Shown here: one piece after another, positions 9,428 to 18,074 of the stretch
Layout: each line of letters starts with the position of its first letter
Position numbering within the stretch: position 1 is the stretch's first letter
Origin: Leeuwenhoekiella aequorea
Lineage (GTDB): Bacteria > Bacteroidota > Bacteroidia > Flavobacteriales > Flavobacteriaceae
Assembly (NCBI RefSeq): GCF_004104375.1
Contig: NZ_QOVM01000003.1
Span: 434,001 to 498,000, forward strand
Direction of reading: 5' to 3'
Length of the DNA stretch: 64,000 nt
Program-made: the position numbers and the translations under genes
Notes under the pieces: generated by a model
Seen by the model: only the letters and a program-made list of their open reading frames with translations
Database searches by the model: none
What the model was told of the DNA's origin: nothing

Positions 9428-10315
9428 TTAGTAGTTCCACATATCACTTTCAAAGTTACGTATTTGTTCTTTGATACGTTGAGACTCTAACAACTGCATC
9501 ATAGCATTATCTGCTATGTAATCCTTAACCTCTCGATCTCCTTGAATGTTATCTACTTGATAAATCACCCCATTAAATCTTCTGGAATTCAGCAAGTGAT
9601 CAAATGATAAAGGCTGAGCTGAGTTTTGCGGATTAAATACCTTAGCCTCGTGTAAAATTTCGCGAGCTGTAGGATACCAAACCCAAAATAATGGAACCAT
9701 TATAGGATCTTCATCATCTATAAAGTTTACATCTGGTGCAACAGGAGCTATACCAATAAGACGATACTTTAACTCCCCTTGTCTTTTATCAAAATACCAA
9801 TATCCGCGGATCCAGTACTGCTCAATATCTGCTGAGCTAATATCACGTCTATCTATATATTGCTCATCTACTTCATAGCCTGCATTGATTTGCTCGATAC
9901 CTAAATCTGTTGTGTCTACTCGTGACATAGCAGCTGCAATGTCATTCAGCTCAATTTTTTGATTGAAGTAAGAATCTGCATAAATATCTAATTTACCAGC
10001 TTTAACACTTGATACTAAAACATCATATAAAGATCTTCTATCAGAACCAATATTGTTTGTATCTACAGGGTAATAAAGAGGGAAGTTTATACGCTCATCA
10101 AGATCAACAATCTCCCAGGTATTTTTACCCCAAAGAACGTCCCTGCTATCTACATAACCATAAGGCAAGGGTTTATCATTATCTAACTGTATTTGCCCTT
10201 CTGTTTTTTCAAACATTTGAGCAGGCATTTTTGCATTCAAAATATTAGTCTGTGCAAATGATGCCAGACTAATCATCATACAAAAAGCACTTAAAGCTAG
10301 TTTTTGGGTGATCAT
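9428..10315 (-). CDS. gldN: GldN, T9SS/gliding periplasmic component
   Basis: A 295-residue protein with a signal peptide cleaved after about SFAQ (residue 22). The mature part contains the family's conserved segments, including LPYGYVDSRDVLWGK and LFWVWYPTAREILHEA. GldN (PorN) forms a periplasmic ring with the lipoprotein GldK on the inner face of the outer membrane, part of the type IX secretion machine that also drives gliding. It is the last gene of gldKLMN, 12 bases after gldM, and is followed by a terminator. The assignment is firm from sequence and gene order. Confidence 0.95.
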   Translation of the reverse strand: MITQKLALSAFCMMISLASFAQTNILNAKMPAQMFEKTEGQIQLDNDKPLPYGYVDSRDVLWGKNTWEIVDLDERINFPLYYPVDTNNIGSDRRSLYDVLVSSVKAGKLDIYADSYFNQKIELNDIAAAMSRVDTTDLGIEQINAGYEVDEQYIDRRDISSADIEQYWIRGYWYFDKRQGELKYRLIGIAPVAPDVNFIDDEDPIMVPLFWVWYPTAREILHEAKVFNPQNSAQPLSFDHLLNSRRFNGVIYQVDNIQGDREVKDYIADNAMMQLLESQRIKEQIRNFESDMWNY

Positions 10316-10327
10316 AATAATAAAATT

Positions 10328-11860
10328 TTAATTTGTTAGCTCAATAAGAACTGGAGCAACTTTTTTAAGTCTGTAACCACTGTTTCCAGAAATCTGAGCA
10401 GTAATGTCAAAGATTTGCACTGTAGATCCACGTTGTGCTCTTCTTAGTACATCTTTAGCTCTAGAATCTAATTTATTTCCGTTAACCTGTACAGTAGGCT
10501 CACCAGGAACATTAAATTTAAAACCAGTAACATTAAGATCTAAATCAAAGTCAAAATCTAATAGTTTTGCACCTACTGTAGATATCTCTAACGCATTCCG
10601 TTGCATCTTTAGTATACCATCTTCCCCACGCAAAGTTCCTGTAGGGCTTGGAATATCTTTAATTCTGAATCTCTTAGAGTCACTCACTTTAGATCCATCA
10701 GCCATTGTACCAGAAACACTAATTGTTACTTCATTTCCTCCACCTGGATTCATAATATAACTACTCCCAGATTGTTTAGTTAAACCGGCTCCACTAGCAC
10801 TTACACTATTATCTGGAACTCCGGCAAAACTAATAGTCATAGGGTTAGCAACACCACGATATACCACATTCATTTTATCTGCAGAAATAGTTGCAGAGTT
10901 AGGTCTATTTATAACCGCGTATTCACTTGAAATAGGAATCGATTTTGGCTCACCATCTTCAGTATATACTAATTCCCCGGTAATAGTACGTGTTCCCACA
11001 TTTCCTGCTGGGAAATCTAATACGACCTGACCAGATTGTAAATTTTCTACTTCGCTTCCATTAATAACTACCTTATCAAAGTTTAGTGAATTATCAAATC
11101 GGCCTAATACTACTTTACCCTTAAAATTTTCACCAGAGAAAAATGCAGTTTTATCTGCAACTACAATGGCTTGATAATTACTTAAAGAAACATCTTTACT
11201 TAATTGACCTTGAAGTAAAGAAGAATATACTTCAGATTCTGCGGTTCTAATATCGTTCTGCATCTGTGTAAAACGCGTAATAGATGCCGCTAAAGGATAA
11301 CCTTCAAAATTATAACGCAACCACGCAATTTCTTTACCATCCTTATTAGTCTGTGGTTCTACAGCAAATGTATTTTGAACAACTCTGTTAACATCGGCAA
11401 ATTCTTCACCGAGAACAGCCTGCATCTGACTTTTATAACTTTCGATTTTAGCTAAGAAAGCATCTCCTTCTTTAGTATATCGATCTCCTGTAAACCAGCG
11501 TTCATCAAGAACTGCCGTCTTATCAAGATTTGCATAACTGCTTGTATCAATTCCGTCTGTCAATGTATCTTTAATACTAGCTAAATAGGTGTAAAAATCA
11601 TCAGATATTTTCTTTATCTCTTCAGCTTTGCCTAATAGTGGTCTGTATTTAGCAGGTTGTTCTTCGGCCTTAGCCTCTAGACCTGCCATAGCTAATTGAT
11701 TATCTTCTGCTAAACGAGCATTTGAGCTTGTAAATTTTACATCAAATATTTTAAACGCATTTAGAATCTCCTTATCCACATTCATTGCTATCATCGCAAT
11801 AAATACCAGATACATAAGATTAATCATTTTCTGTCTTGGGGACTGTGTTCCTCCTGCCAT
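10328..11860 (-). CDS. gldM: GldM, T9SS motor component
   Basis: A 510-residue protein with one transmembrane helix near the N terminus (about residues 14-32) and a long periplasmic region of stacked domains. It starts MAGGTQSPRQK, so Arg9 falls where the functionally important arginine of GldM is found. With GldL it forms the proton-driven rotary motor of type IX secretion, and the periplasmic domains reach GldK/GldN. Its length matches family norms. It lies 43 bases after gldL and 12 before gldN. Confidence 0.96.
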   Translation of the reverse strand: MAGGTQSPRQKMINLMYLVFIAMIAMNVDKEILNAFKIFDVKFTSSNARLAEDNQLAMAGLEAKAEEQPAKYRPLLGKAEEIKKISDDFYTYLASIKDTLTDGIDTSSYANLDKTAVLDERWFTGDRYTKEGDAFLAKIESYKSQMQAVLGEEFADVNRVVQNTFAVEPQTNKDGKEIAWLRYNFEGYPLAASITRFTQMQNDIRTAESEVYSSLLQGQLSKDVSLSNYQAIVVADKTAFFSGENFKGKVVLGRFDNSLNFDKVVINGSEVENLQSGQVVLDFPAGNVGTRTITGELVYTEDGEPKSIPISSEYAVINRPNSATISADKMNVVYRGVANPMTISFAGVPDNSVSASGAGLTKQSGSSYIMNPGGGNEVTISVSGTMADGSKVSDSKRFRIKDIPSPTGTLRGEDGILKMQRNALEISTVGAKLLDFDFDLDLNVTGFKFNVPGEPTVQVNGNKLDSRAKDVLRRAQRGSTVQIFDITAQISGNSGYRLKKVAPVLIELTN

Positions 11861-11903
11861 AATGGTATATTTTCTACTGAATTAGTTTATATAAATAATT
11901 CAG

Positions 11904-12539
11904 TTATCTTTTATTCATAGCAGATAACATTCCACCATAAACTCCATTAAGAGATGAAAGGTTTGTCGCTAAACTCTCCATTTGCTCTTTTAATTTACCT
12001 GCATTATTAGCAACTTCGTTATTAATTTCTGCTTGACGCCCTGCTGTTTCAACCTGTACTTTATAGAGACTGTTTAGCGACTCCATTTGAGCAGCTGCTA
12101 ATGCCATTTCCTGGCTGTATTTTTTTGTAGAATTCATCGCTTCAGCAGTAGGCGCCATATTCTTAGCTGCACCTTCAAAACTGCGTATGCTAGTGCTTAA
12201 ACTTGTCATAAGCTCAGAATCGATACGAGCATCTTTAAGCATAGCGTCAAGCTTTTGAGATAAAAGACCTTTTTCCTCTACTACTTCAACAGTCTTTTTA
12301 GGACGAGCTGCAGGAGCATCACCCGCTAATTCAGGATAAACTAATGACCAATCTAAATCTTGAGCTGGCCTTTCAAATGCTGAATAAGCAAATACTAAAG
12401 CCTCGACTACCATCCCCAATGTAAGAATCTCTGACCCCAATGGCCAGTGTTGAATTTTAAATAAAGCTCCTACAATTACTATAGCAGCTCCCAAACCATA
12501 AATCATGTTTGTAACAGAAAGACTTCCTTTTTTTGCCAT
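11904..12539 (-). CDS. gldL: GldL, T9SS motor component
   Basis: A 211-residue inner membrane protein. Two transmembrane helices lie at about residues 12-28 and 37-55, joined by a short HWPLGSE turn. Glu46 within the second helix sits where the proton-pathway glutamate of GldL is expected. The C-terminal half is a cytoplasmic helical region. GldL packs around the GldM dimer helices and powers type IX secretion and gliding. It lies 63 bases after gldK. Confidence 0.96.
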   Translation of the reverse strand: MAKKGSLSVTNMIYGLGAAIVIVGALFKIQHWPLGSEILTLGMVVEALVFAYSAFERPAQDLDWSLVYPELAGDAPAARPKKTVEVVEEKGLLSQKLDAMLKDARIDSELMTSLSTSIRSFEGAAKNMAPTAEAMNSTKKYSQEMALAAAQMESLNSLYKVQVETAGRQAEINNEVANNAGKLKEQMESLATNLSSLNGVYGGMLSAMNKR

Positions 12540-12602
12540 CTTATTTTTTTAGATTTTAAATTTTGAATTTAGGTTAAATGTATGGGGAAATTAAATATTG
12601 AA

Positions 12603-13976
12603 TTAACGTCTTGAAGGGCCCTTTCTTGTATTTACATCTTGGTCAACTCCCAAATAATCCTGAACAGTTCTAAACCCGATATAACTACGCGCAGAATCTG
12701 CATACTCATAATCACGAGTACTTACTTGTATAATATAAGCCACATCTTTCCAAGATCCTCCTCTTACAACTTTACGTTGATTTTTTGAGTCACTTACATT
12801 TGGATTCATAGTTGAAATGTATTCGTAGGCATTGGGATCGTAAGATGAACCTACCCACTCCGAAACATTACCGGCCATATTGTACAAATCGTAGTCGTTA
12901 GGCTCATACGAATCTGCCTCTACAGTATATAAAGCCTGGTCTGCAGCATAATCCCCTCTTAAAGGTTTAAAATTAGCCATAAAACAACCTCTATCATTTT
13001 TAGTATAAGGACCACCCCAAGGGTAAGTAGCACCTTCTAAACCTCCACGGGCAGCATATTCCCATTCTGCTTCACTTGGCAAACGGAACCTATTAACTAA
13101 TTCCTGACCTCTCTGTTTTTTATATGAGTTTTTATTATCTGTACGCCATTGACAAAAAGCTTTAGCCTGTTGCCAGCTAACCCCTACGACAGGATAATCA
13201 TCATAAGCACTGTGCCAGAAATAATCATTATGCATGGGTTCGTTATATGAATATGCAAAATCCTTAATCCATACCGTAGTGTCAGGATATATTTTAGTTT
13301 CTTCTGTACGTATAAAATCCTTACGCTTCCCGCCCTTTTGACGAGCAGCAGCTTCCATATCAAGATATCTGTATTTATAGACTAATTTATCTACATCAAT
13401 AGTACGCTGGCCATTGTAAGATTCCTCTAATGGAATATACATCGTATCCATTACCTCAACATAATATTCATCTGGATAATCCATAGGATCTGTAATTAGA
13501 TCAATATCCCAGTTGAGTTTACGATCACTATAATCATCACTAAAGCTGTAATAATTATCATACATATATTGCTCATAAGGAGTCATGTTATCTGGATCAT
13601 AATCCACAAATGCATAATCCCCTATACCATTATTTCCGGGAGTTTCTCCAAGTTCATCTGCTAAAATAGCCAGTCGTGCACGGGTAACAGAATCACGCAC
13701 CCATTTTACAAACTGTCGGTATTCTGTGTTTGTGATTTCGGTCTCGTCCATGTAGAAAGAACGAACGGTAACCGTTTTTGTAGGAGCATTTTTGATAGCA
13801 GCAATATCATCATCACTTTTACCCATTATAAAGGCTCCTCCAGATACAAGAGTCATCCCGTATGGTTTTTCGGGATTCCATTTTTTTCCTTTGACTCCCA
13901 CAAGTTCACCACGATCGTTACGACCACAACTAACTAATAAGCTTACAATCGCAATAAATGCAATAAACTTCTTCAT
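12603..13976 (-). CDS. gldK: GldK, T9SS/gliding lipoprotein
   Basis: A 457-residue lipoprotein with lipobox LVSC (Cys17). It has a formylglycine-generating-enzyme-like (sulfatase-modifying factor) fold, seen in GGAFIMGKSDDD, VGVSWQQAKAFCQWR, FRLPSEAEWEYAARGG, YNMAGNVSEWV and VVRGGSW. In GldK/PorK this fold has a structural role: it forms the ring with GldN under the outer membrane. It is the first gene of gldKLMN, and a promoter-like pair of boxes lies upstream. Confidence 0.95.
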   Translation of the reverse strand: MKKFIAFIAIVSLLVSCGRNDRGELVGVKGKKWNPEKPYGMTLVSGGAFIMGKSDDDIAAIKNAPTKTVTVRSFYMDETEITNTEYRQFVKWVRDSVTRARLAILADELGETPGNNGIGDYAFVDYDPDNMTPYEQYMYDNYYSFSDDYSDRKLNWDIDLITDPMDYPDEYYVEVMDTMYIPLEESYNGQRTIDVDKLVYKYRYLDMEAAARQKGGKRKDFIRTEETKIYPDTTVWIKDFAYSYNEPMHNDYFWHSAYDDYPVVGVSWQQAKAFCQWRTDNKNSYKKQRGQELVNRFRLPSEAEWEYAARGGLEGATYPWGGPYTKNDRGCFMANFKPLRGDYAADQALYTVEADSYEPNDYDLYNMAGNVSEWVGSSYDPNAYEYISTMNPNVSDSKNQRKVVRGGSWKDVAYIIQVSTRDYEYADSARSYIGFRTVQDYLGVDQDVNTRKGPSRR

Positions 13977-14009
13977 AGGTAAATTAGGTTAAATCTAGAT
14001 TTGAGACGG

Positions 14010-14040
14010 TAAACCTATCTATAAAATTGCTAAAAAACAA
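14010..14040 (-). promoter_or_regulatory. Candidate promoter of gldKLMN
   Basis: On the minus strand a TTG (14038-14040) is followed after 20 bases by TAGGTTTA (14010-14017), one mismatch from TAnnTTTG. Position and spacing fit the Bacteroidota housekeeping promoter and would give gldKLMN its own start apart from topA. Confidence 0.45.
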
Positions 14041-14062
14041 TTTTTTGATAAAAATTACATTT

Positions 14063-14079
14063 CAAAACTAAAAGTTTTG
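14063..14079 (-). repeat. Short hairpin between the arginase-like gene and gldK
   Basis: CAAAACT and AGTTTTG form a perfect 7-base stem around AAA just after the arginase-like stop codon. There is no T run, so it could be a weak 3' end or a processing or attenuation hairpin before gldK. Confidence 0.35.
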
Positions 14080-14083
14080 TTAA

Positions 14084-15250
14084 TTATATTTCATTCTTAC
14101 GTTTTGCCTTGTACCAGCGCTCAGGTATTTCCTGATTACAGGCATTGATGTAGTCCTCTTCAGTGCAAGGTAATAACGTGTTACGCTTCAATTTATTATT
14201 AACGCCTTTTATAAATGGTATCTCAATCCACCAGCGCTCAGAAAATGTGCTCTTATAGAAGCTAAGCAGCTCATCATCAACAGGTACACTATAATGCAAA
14301 AAGTCTGTTTCCCTGTTTTCGAGACGCTCGTTCATTCTATAATTTACACCTTCAATAAAGTACCAAATTAACTGCGCAATTAAAGCGGCACCTGTTTCAT
14401 TTTTTGCTTGTAAAATATACTCAAATATTCCAAAAACGCTAACGCGATCACTAAGTCCCGCATATCTAGCGATTGCACAAATTTCTCTTCCATTAAAGCC
14501 ATTTACATGCGCCGGATGCATAAATCCTAAAGTTTCAGATTGTAATGCCGTAAGGTCTAAACTCACAACATCGGCATCTCTCATAACCGGCTCGACAGCC
14601 GTTAGCTCTGAAGTTAAGCTTCCAAGACGAAAAGAATCAAAGTACAACTTCTCCATCAGATCAATTTCTTCTTGAGAGTTGTAATAGGTTTGATAACCTA
14701 TGTTTGAGTAGTTAAATAAGTTATACGGTTGATCGACAATAATTTTACCGACAAACGATTTATTAGTAATAGGTAAACTGCTATTTCCTAAATCAAAATG
14801 ACCATCAATATTAACCAGATTCACCATCTGATCTAAACCATCATAAGCTCTATAAATCGCATAGGTAAGATCTTGACTTCCACCCAGAATTACAGGCACT
14901 ACATTTTTCTTAACAAGCTCAGTAACAATCTCCTTTAAGGCGTAATAGGTATCAGAACTGCTTTCTCCAGGTTGGAGATCTCCCAGATCACTAATTACCG
15001 TATGCCAATTCCCAGGATATAAGCTATAAAATGCCCTTCTTATCGCTGAAAAATCTATGCTATTTTCAATGTGATTTACGCTGCCTCTGCTTTCTCTAAC
15101 ACCCAAAATAGCAATATTCACACCTTTTAATTCAGGCATTCCATTTTCGCGAGAATGAACATTAATCGCGTGTCCAAGACATTGCTCATTCAACAAATCT
15201 ATTTGTGCAATCACCGAATCAGAAACCGGAGATAAATTCTCAAAAGCCAT
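14084..15250 (-). CDS. Arginase/ureohydrolase-fold protein with degenerate metal site
   Basis: A 388-residue protein recognisable as an arginase/formimidoylglutamase-fold member from VIPVILGGSQDLTY, LVNIDGHFDLG and ADVVSLDLTALQ. Active ureohydrolases bind two manganese ions through GGDH, DAHxD and SxDxD motifs. Here these read GGSQ (123-126), DGHFD (149-153) and SLDLT (230-234), so the first-motif His and the last-motif second Asp are lost. It may bind one metal or be catalytically dead. It abuts topA with no intergenic base and precedes gldK in the same direction. Automatic annotation as formimidoylglutamase would be doubtful. Confidence 0.8.
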   Translation of the reverse strand: MAFENLSPVSDSVIAQIDLLNEQCLGHAINVHSRENGMPELKGVNIAILGVRESRGSVNHIENSIDFSAIRRAFYSLYPGNWHTVISDLGDLQPGESSSDTYYALKEIVTELVKKNVVPVILGGSQDLTYAIYRAYDGLDQMVNLVNIDGHFDLGNSSLPITNKSFVGKIIVDQPYNLFNYSNIGYQTYYNSQEEIDLMEKLYFDSFRLGSLTSELTAVEPVMRDADVVSLDLTALQSETLGFMHPAHVNGFNGREICAIARYAGLSDRVSVFGIFEYILQAKNETGAALIAQLIWYFIEGVNYRMNERLENRETDFLHYSVPVDDELLSFYKSTFSERWWIEIPFIKGVNNKLKRNTLLPCTEEDYINACNQEIPERWYKAKRKNEI

Positions 15251-17800
15251 CTATTTTTTCTTTTTTGCTGGTGCTTTCTTTGCTGTACTTTTCTTTGCGG
15301 TAGTCTTCTTGGTAGTTGACTTTTTTGCAGTAGTTTTCTTTGCTGCTTTTTTCTTAGGCCCTTGTTTTTCTATTATATCTTTCACTTCTTCCAAAGTCAA
15401 GGCAGCTGCATCTACTGTTTTTGGCAATTCGATTTTAACCTTTCCTTTGATAATATTCGATCTTCCCCATCGTGCCTTTTCTACACGAATACCCTCATCT
15501 TTAAAATCGTGAAGTACTTTATCCTTTTCCTTTTGCTTCTTATCTTCAATTAATTCAACAATATCCTTGTCTGTCAAATTATCAAAGTCATACTTTTTGT
15601 TTACGTTGATAAAGATGCTATTCCATTTTAAATAAGGTCCAAAACGCCCTACTCCTTTTTGAACAGGTTTATCTTCATAAGTATAAATAGGAGCATCGGC
15701 TTTCTGTTTCTCTTTTATGTATTCTACCGCTTCGTCATACTCTACTTCTAAAGGATCTCTACCCTTTGGTAACGAAACATAAGTTTTACCAAATTTTATA
15801 TAGGGTCCAAAACGCCCATTGTTTACCTCAACTGGCTCCCCTTCAAATTCACCTAAATCACGTGGAAGCTTAAAGAGATCCATCGCTTCTTCAAAAGTTA
15901 TACTTTCAAGCTGCTGATCTGGTAATAAACCTGCGAATAATGGTTTTTCTTCATCTTCCACAGAACCTATTTGAACCATGGCACCATATTTACCAAGTCT
16001 CACACTTACCGGCTTGCCGCTTTTAGGATCTTTACCCAGCACACGCTCCCCTACTTCACGCTCTGCATTTTCGGCTACATGTTTCACTTGAGGATGAAAG
16101 TCTTTATAGAAGTCCTTCATCATTTTTGTCCACTCCTCATTGCCTTCAGCAATCTCATCAAAATCCTGTTCTACTTTTGCAGTGAAGTTATAATCCAGGA
16201 TATTTTCAAAATGCATAACCAGAAAATCATTAACTACCATTCCCACATCTGTAGGAACAAGTTTACCCTTGTCTGATCCTACCTTCTCTGATAGTTTGCT
16301 TGCTTTAACAACGCCCTTTTTTAAAGTAATAAGATCATATTCACGCTCCACACCCTCAACATTTCCTTTTTCAATATATTTTCTATTCTGTATAGTTGTA
16401 ATAGTAGGTGCGTATGTAGAAGGTCTTCCTATCCCCAGCTCTTCTAGCTTTTTAACTAAAGATGCTTCGGTATAACGGTAAGGTGCTCTTGTAAAACGTT
16501 CTGTCGCAGTAATCCAGTGGTTATCTAAAGATTCTCCTTCTTTTAATGGAGGTAAAATTCCACTTTCTTCTTGATCTTCATCATCTGTGCCTTCAAGATA
16601 TACTTTTAGAAACCCATCAAATTTTATTACCTCTCCATTGGCTGTAAAATTAGATGGATGATTAGAAGATGCAATCTGTACGTTTGTACGCTCTAATTTT
16701 GCCTCACTCATCTGAGAGGCAATCGCGCGTTTCCATATTAATTCATAAAGACGCGCTTGATCTCTATCAATATTTACTGAATGTTTGCTAAAATCTGTAG
16801 GACGTATTGCTTCGTGAGCTTCTTGAGCCCCTTTACTCTTTCCTTTGTAGTTACGCTCTTTGTGATACTTAGTACCATAAGCTGAATTAATCTCCTGTGC
16901 AGCTGCCGCTTTAGCATCCTGTGAAAGATTAACACTATCTGTTCTCATATAGGTAATAAGACCTGCTTCATAAAGACGTTGCGCCATATTCATCGTCTTA
17001 CTCACCGAAAAATACAATTTACGCGCAGCTTCCTGCTGTAGCGTTGATGTTGTAAATGGAGGTGCAGGAGATTTACTCGCGGGCTTTGTAGTAAGCGCAT
17101 CTACCTTAAATGTTGCAGTAGCATTAGCTTCTAAAAAAGCTTCTGCTTCTTTCTTTGTATCTAAGTTTTTAGGAAGTTTAGCTTTTAGCGTTTTCCCATC
17201 TGCATTTGCAAACTCTGCATCAACTCTAAAGTAATCTTCAGTATTAAAAGCTTGTATCTCCCGTTCCCGTTCTACAATTAAACGTACAGACACAGATTGC
17301 ACTCTTCCTGCAGACAAACCTCCTTTTACTTTGCGCCATAGTACCGGTGAAATCTCATATCCTACTAGACGATCCAAGACGCGCCTTGCCTGCTGCGCAT
17401 TCACTAGATTATAATCAATATCTCTCGGGTTTTCTATTGCCTTAAGAATAGCCTTCTTTGTAATTTCAGAAAAAACGATACGCTTGGTTTTATTTTTATC
17501 TAGTTTCAGCTCCTCTGCGAGATGCCAGGCAATCGCTTCTCCTTCTCGATCCTCATCACTCGCTAACCAAACCATTTCTGCTTTGTCTGCCAAGTCTCGT
17601 AATTTTTTTACTACTGTTTTCTTATCTTTATTTACAGTATACTTTGGCGTAAAATCACCTTCAACATCTACTCCCAATTCTTTTGTTGGCAGATCTGCTA
17701 TATGACCAAAACTACTTTCTACTTTATAATCTGTCCCCAGAAATTTCTCGATAGTTTTTGCCTTTGCGGGTGACTCAACAATTACAAGATTTTTTGCCAT
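15251..17800 (-). CDS. topA: DNA topoisomerase I
   Basis: An 849-residue type IA topoisomerase that relaxes negative supercoils. The TOPRIM domain begins LVIVESPAKAKTI and holds DEDREGE (82-88) for magnesium. The catalytic tyrosine is Tyr284 in LITYMRTDS. Topoisomerase C-terminal repeats of the FGPYIKFGK / FGPYLKW kind replace cysteine zinc fingers. The last 35 or so residues are a lysine-alanine-threonine tail resembling histone H1 tails. The gene abuts the arginase-like gene and is probably cotranscribed with it. Confidence 0.97.
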   Translation of the reverse strand: MAKNLVIVESPAKAKTIEKFLGTDYKVESSFGHIADLPTKELGVDVEGDFTPKYTVNKDKKTVVKKLRDLADKAEMVWLASDEDREGEAIAWHLAEELKLDKNKTKRIVFSEITKKAILKAIENPRDIDYNLVNAQQARRVLDRLVGYEISPVLWRKVKGGLSAGRVQSVSVRLIVEREREIQAFNTEDYFRVDAEFANADGKTLKAKLPKNLDTKKEAEAFLEANATATFKVDALTTKPASKSPAPPFTTSTLQQEAARKLYFSVSKTMNMAQRLYEAGLITYMRTDSVNLSQDAKAAAAQEINSAYGTKYHKERNYKGKSKGAQEAHEAIRPTDFSKHSVNIDRDQARLYELIWKRAIASQMSEAKLERTNVQIASSNHPSNFTANGEVIKFDGFLKVYLEGTDDEDQEESGILPPLKEGESLDNHWITATERFTRAPYRYTEASLVKKLEELGIGRPSTYAPTITTIQNRKYIEKGNVEGVEREYDLITLKKGVVKASKLSEKVGSDKGKLVPTDVGMVVNDFLVMHFENILDYNFTAKVEQDFDEIAEGNEEWTKMMKDFYKDFHPQVKHVAENAEREVGERVLGKDPKSGKPVSVRLGKYGAMVQIGSVEDEEKPLFAGLLPDQQLESITFEEAMDLFKLPRDLGEFEGEPVEVNNGRFGPYIKFGKTYVSLPKGRDPLEVEYDEAVEYIKEKQKADAPIYTYEDKPVQKGVGRFGPYLKWNSIFINVNKKYDFDNLTDKDIVELIEDKKQKEKDKVLHDFKDEGIRVEKARWGRSNIIKGKVKIELPKTVDAAALTLEEVKDIIEKQGPKKKAAKKTTAKKSTTKKTTAKKSTAKKAPAKKKK

Positions 17801-17825
17801 AATGCTCTTTTGAAAATTTTCTCAT

Positions 17826-17833
17826 CAAAAATA
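17826..17833 (-). promoter_or_regulatory. Possible promoter -7 box for topA
   Basis: Minus-strand TATTTTTG matches TAnnTTTG and lies 25 bases before the topA start. No convincing TTG is present at -33. Confidence 0.4.
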
Positions 17834-18008
17834 AATAGCCTTTCTAGCTGAGTATATTTTTGACTTTAGAATCGCAAAAGTAGTAGAAAATTTATTATTG
17901 AGATCAGAAACCTAAGCTATACCTTAAATACATTACTTGAAATTCGAAAAATGAGAGGTTTAAAATAATCATGAACTTCAGTTTAATTGATTTGAAATTT
18001 CGTTGTAA

Positions 18009-18021
18009 TGACACTTTGTCA
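18009..18021 (+). repeat. Inverted repeat overlapping the miaB -33 box
   Basis: TGACA-CTT-TGTCA is a perfect 5-base inverted repeat with a 3-base centre that covers the TTG of the miaB promoter. This is a good position for a repressor operator, but no regulator can be named. Confidence 0.35.
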
Positions 18022-18045
18022 CAAGTTGAGTTAATCGTATCTTTG
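18016..18045 (+). promoter_or_regulatory. Promoter of the miaB operon
   Basis: TTG (18016-18018), a 19-base spacer and TATCTTTG (18038-18045) make an excellent match to the Bacteroidota sigma-A-type promoter. Transcription would begin about 20-25 bases before the miaB ATG. Confidence 0.75.
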
Positions 18046-18074
18046 CCCACTATTTTTAGGAAGCAGACCGTATT

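Noticed and set aside
14084-15250. Annotating the arginase-fold protein as formimidoylglutamase of histidine breakdown
   Set aside because: Metal ligands are missing and no hut genes are nearby.
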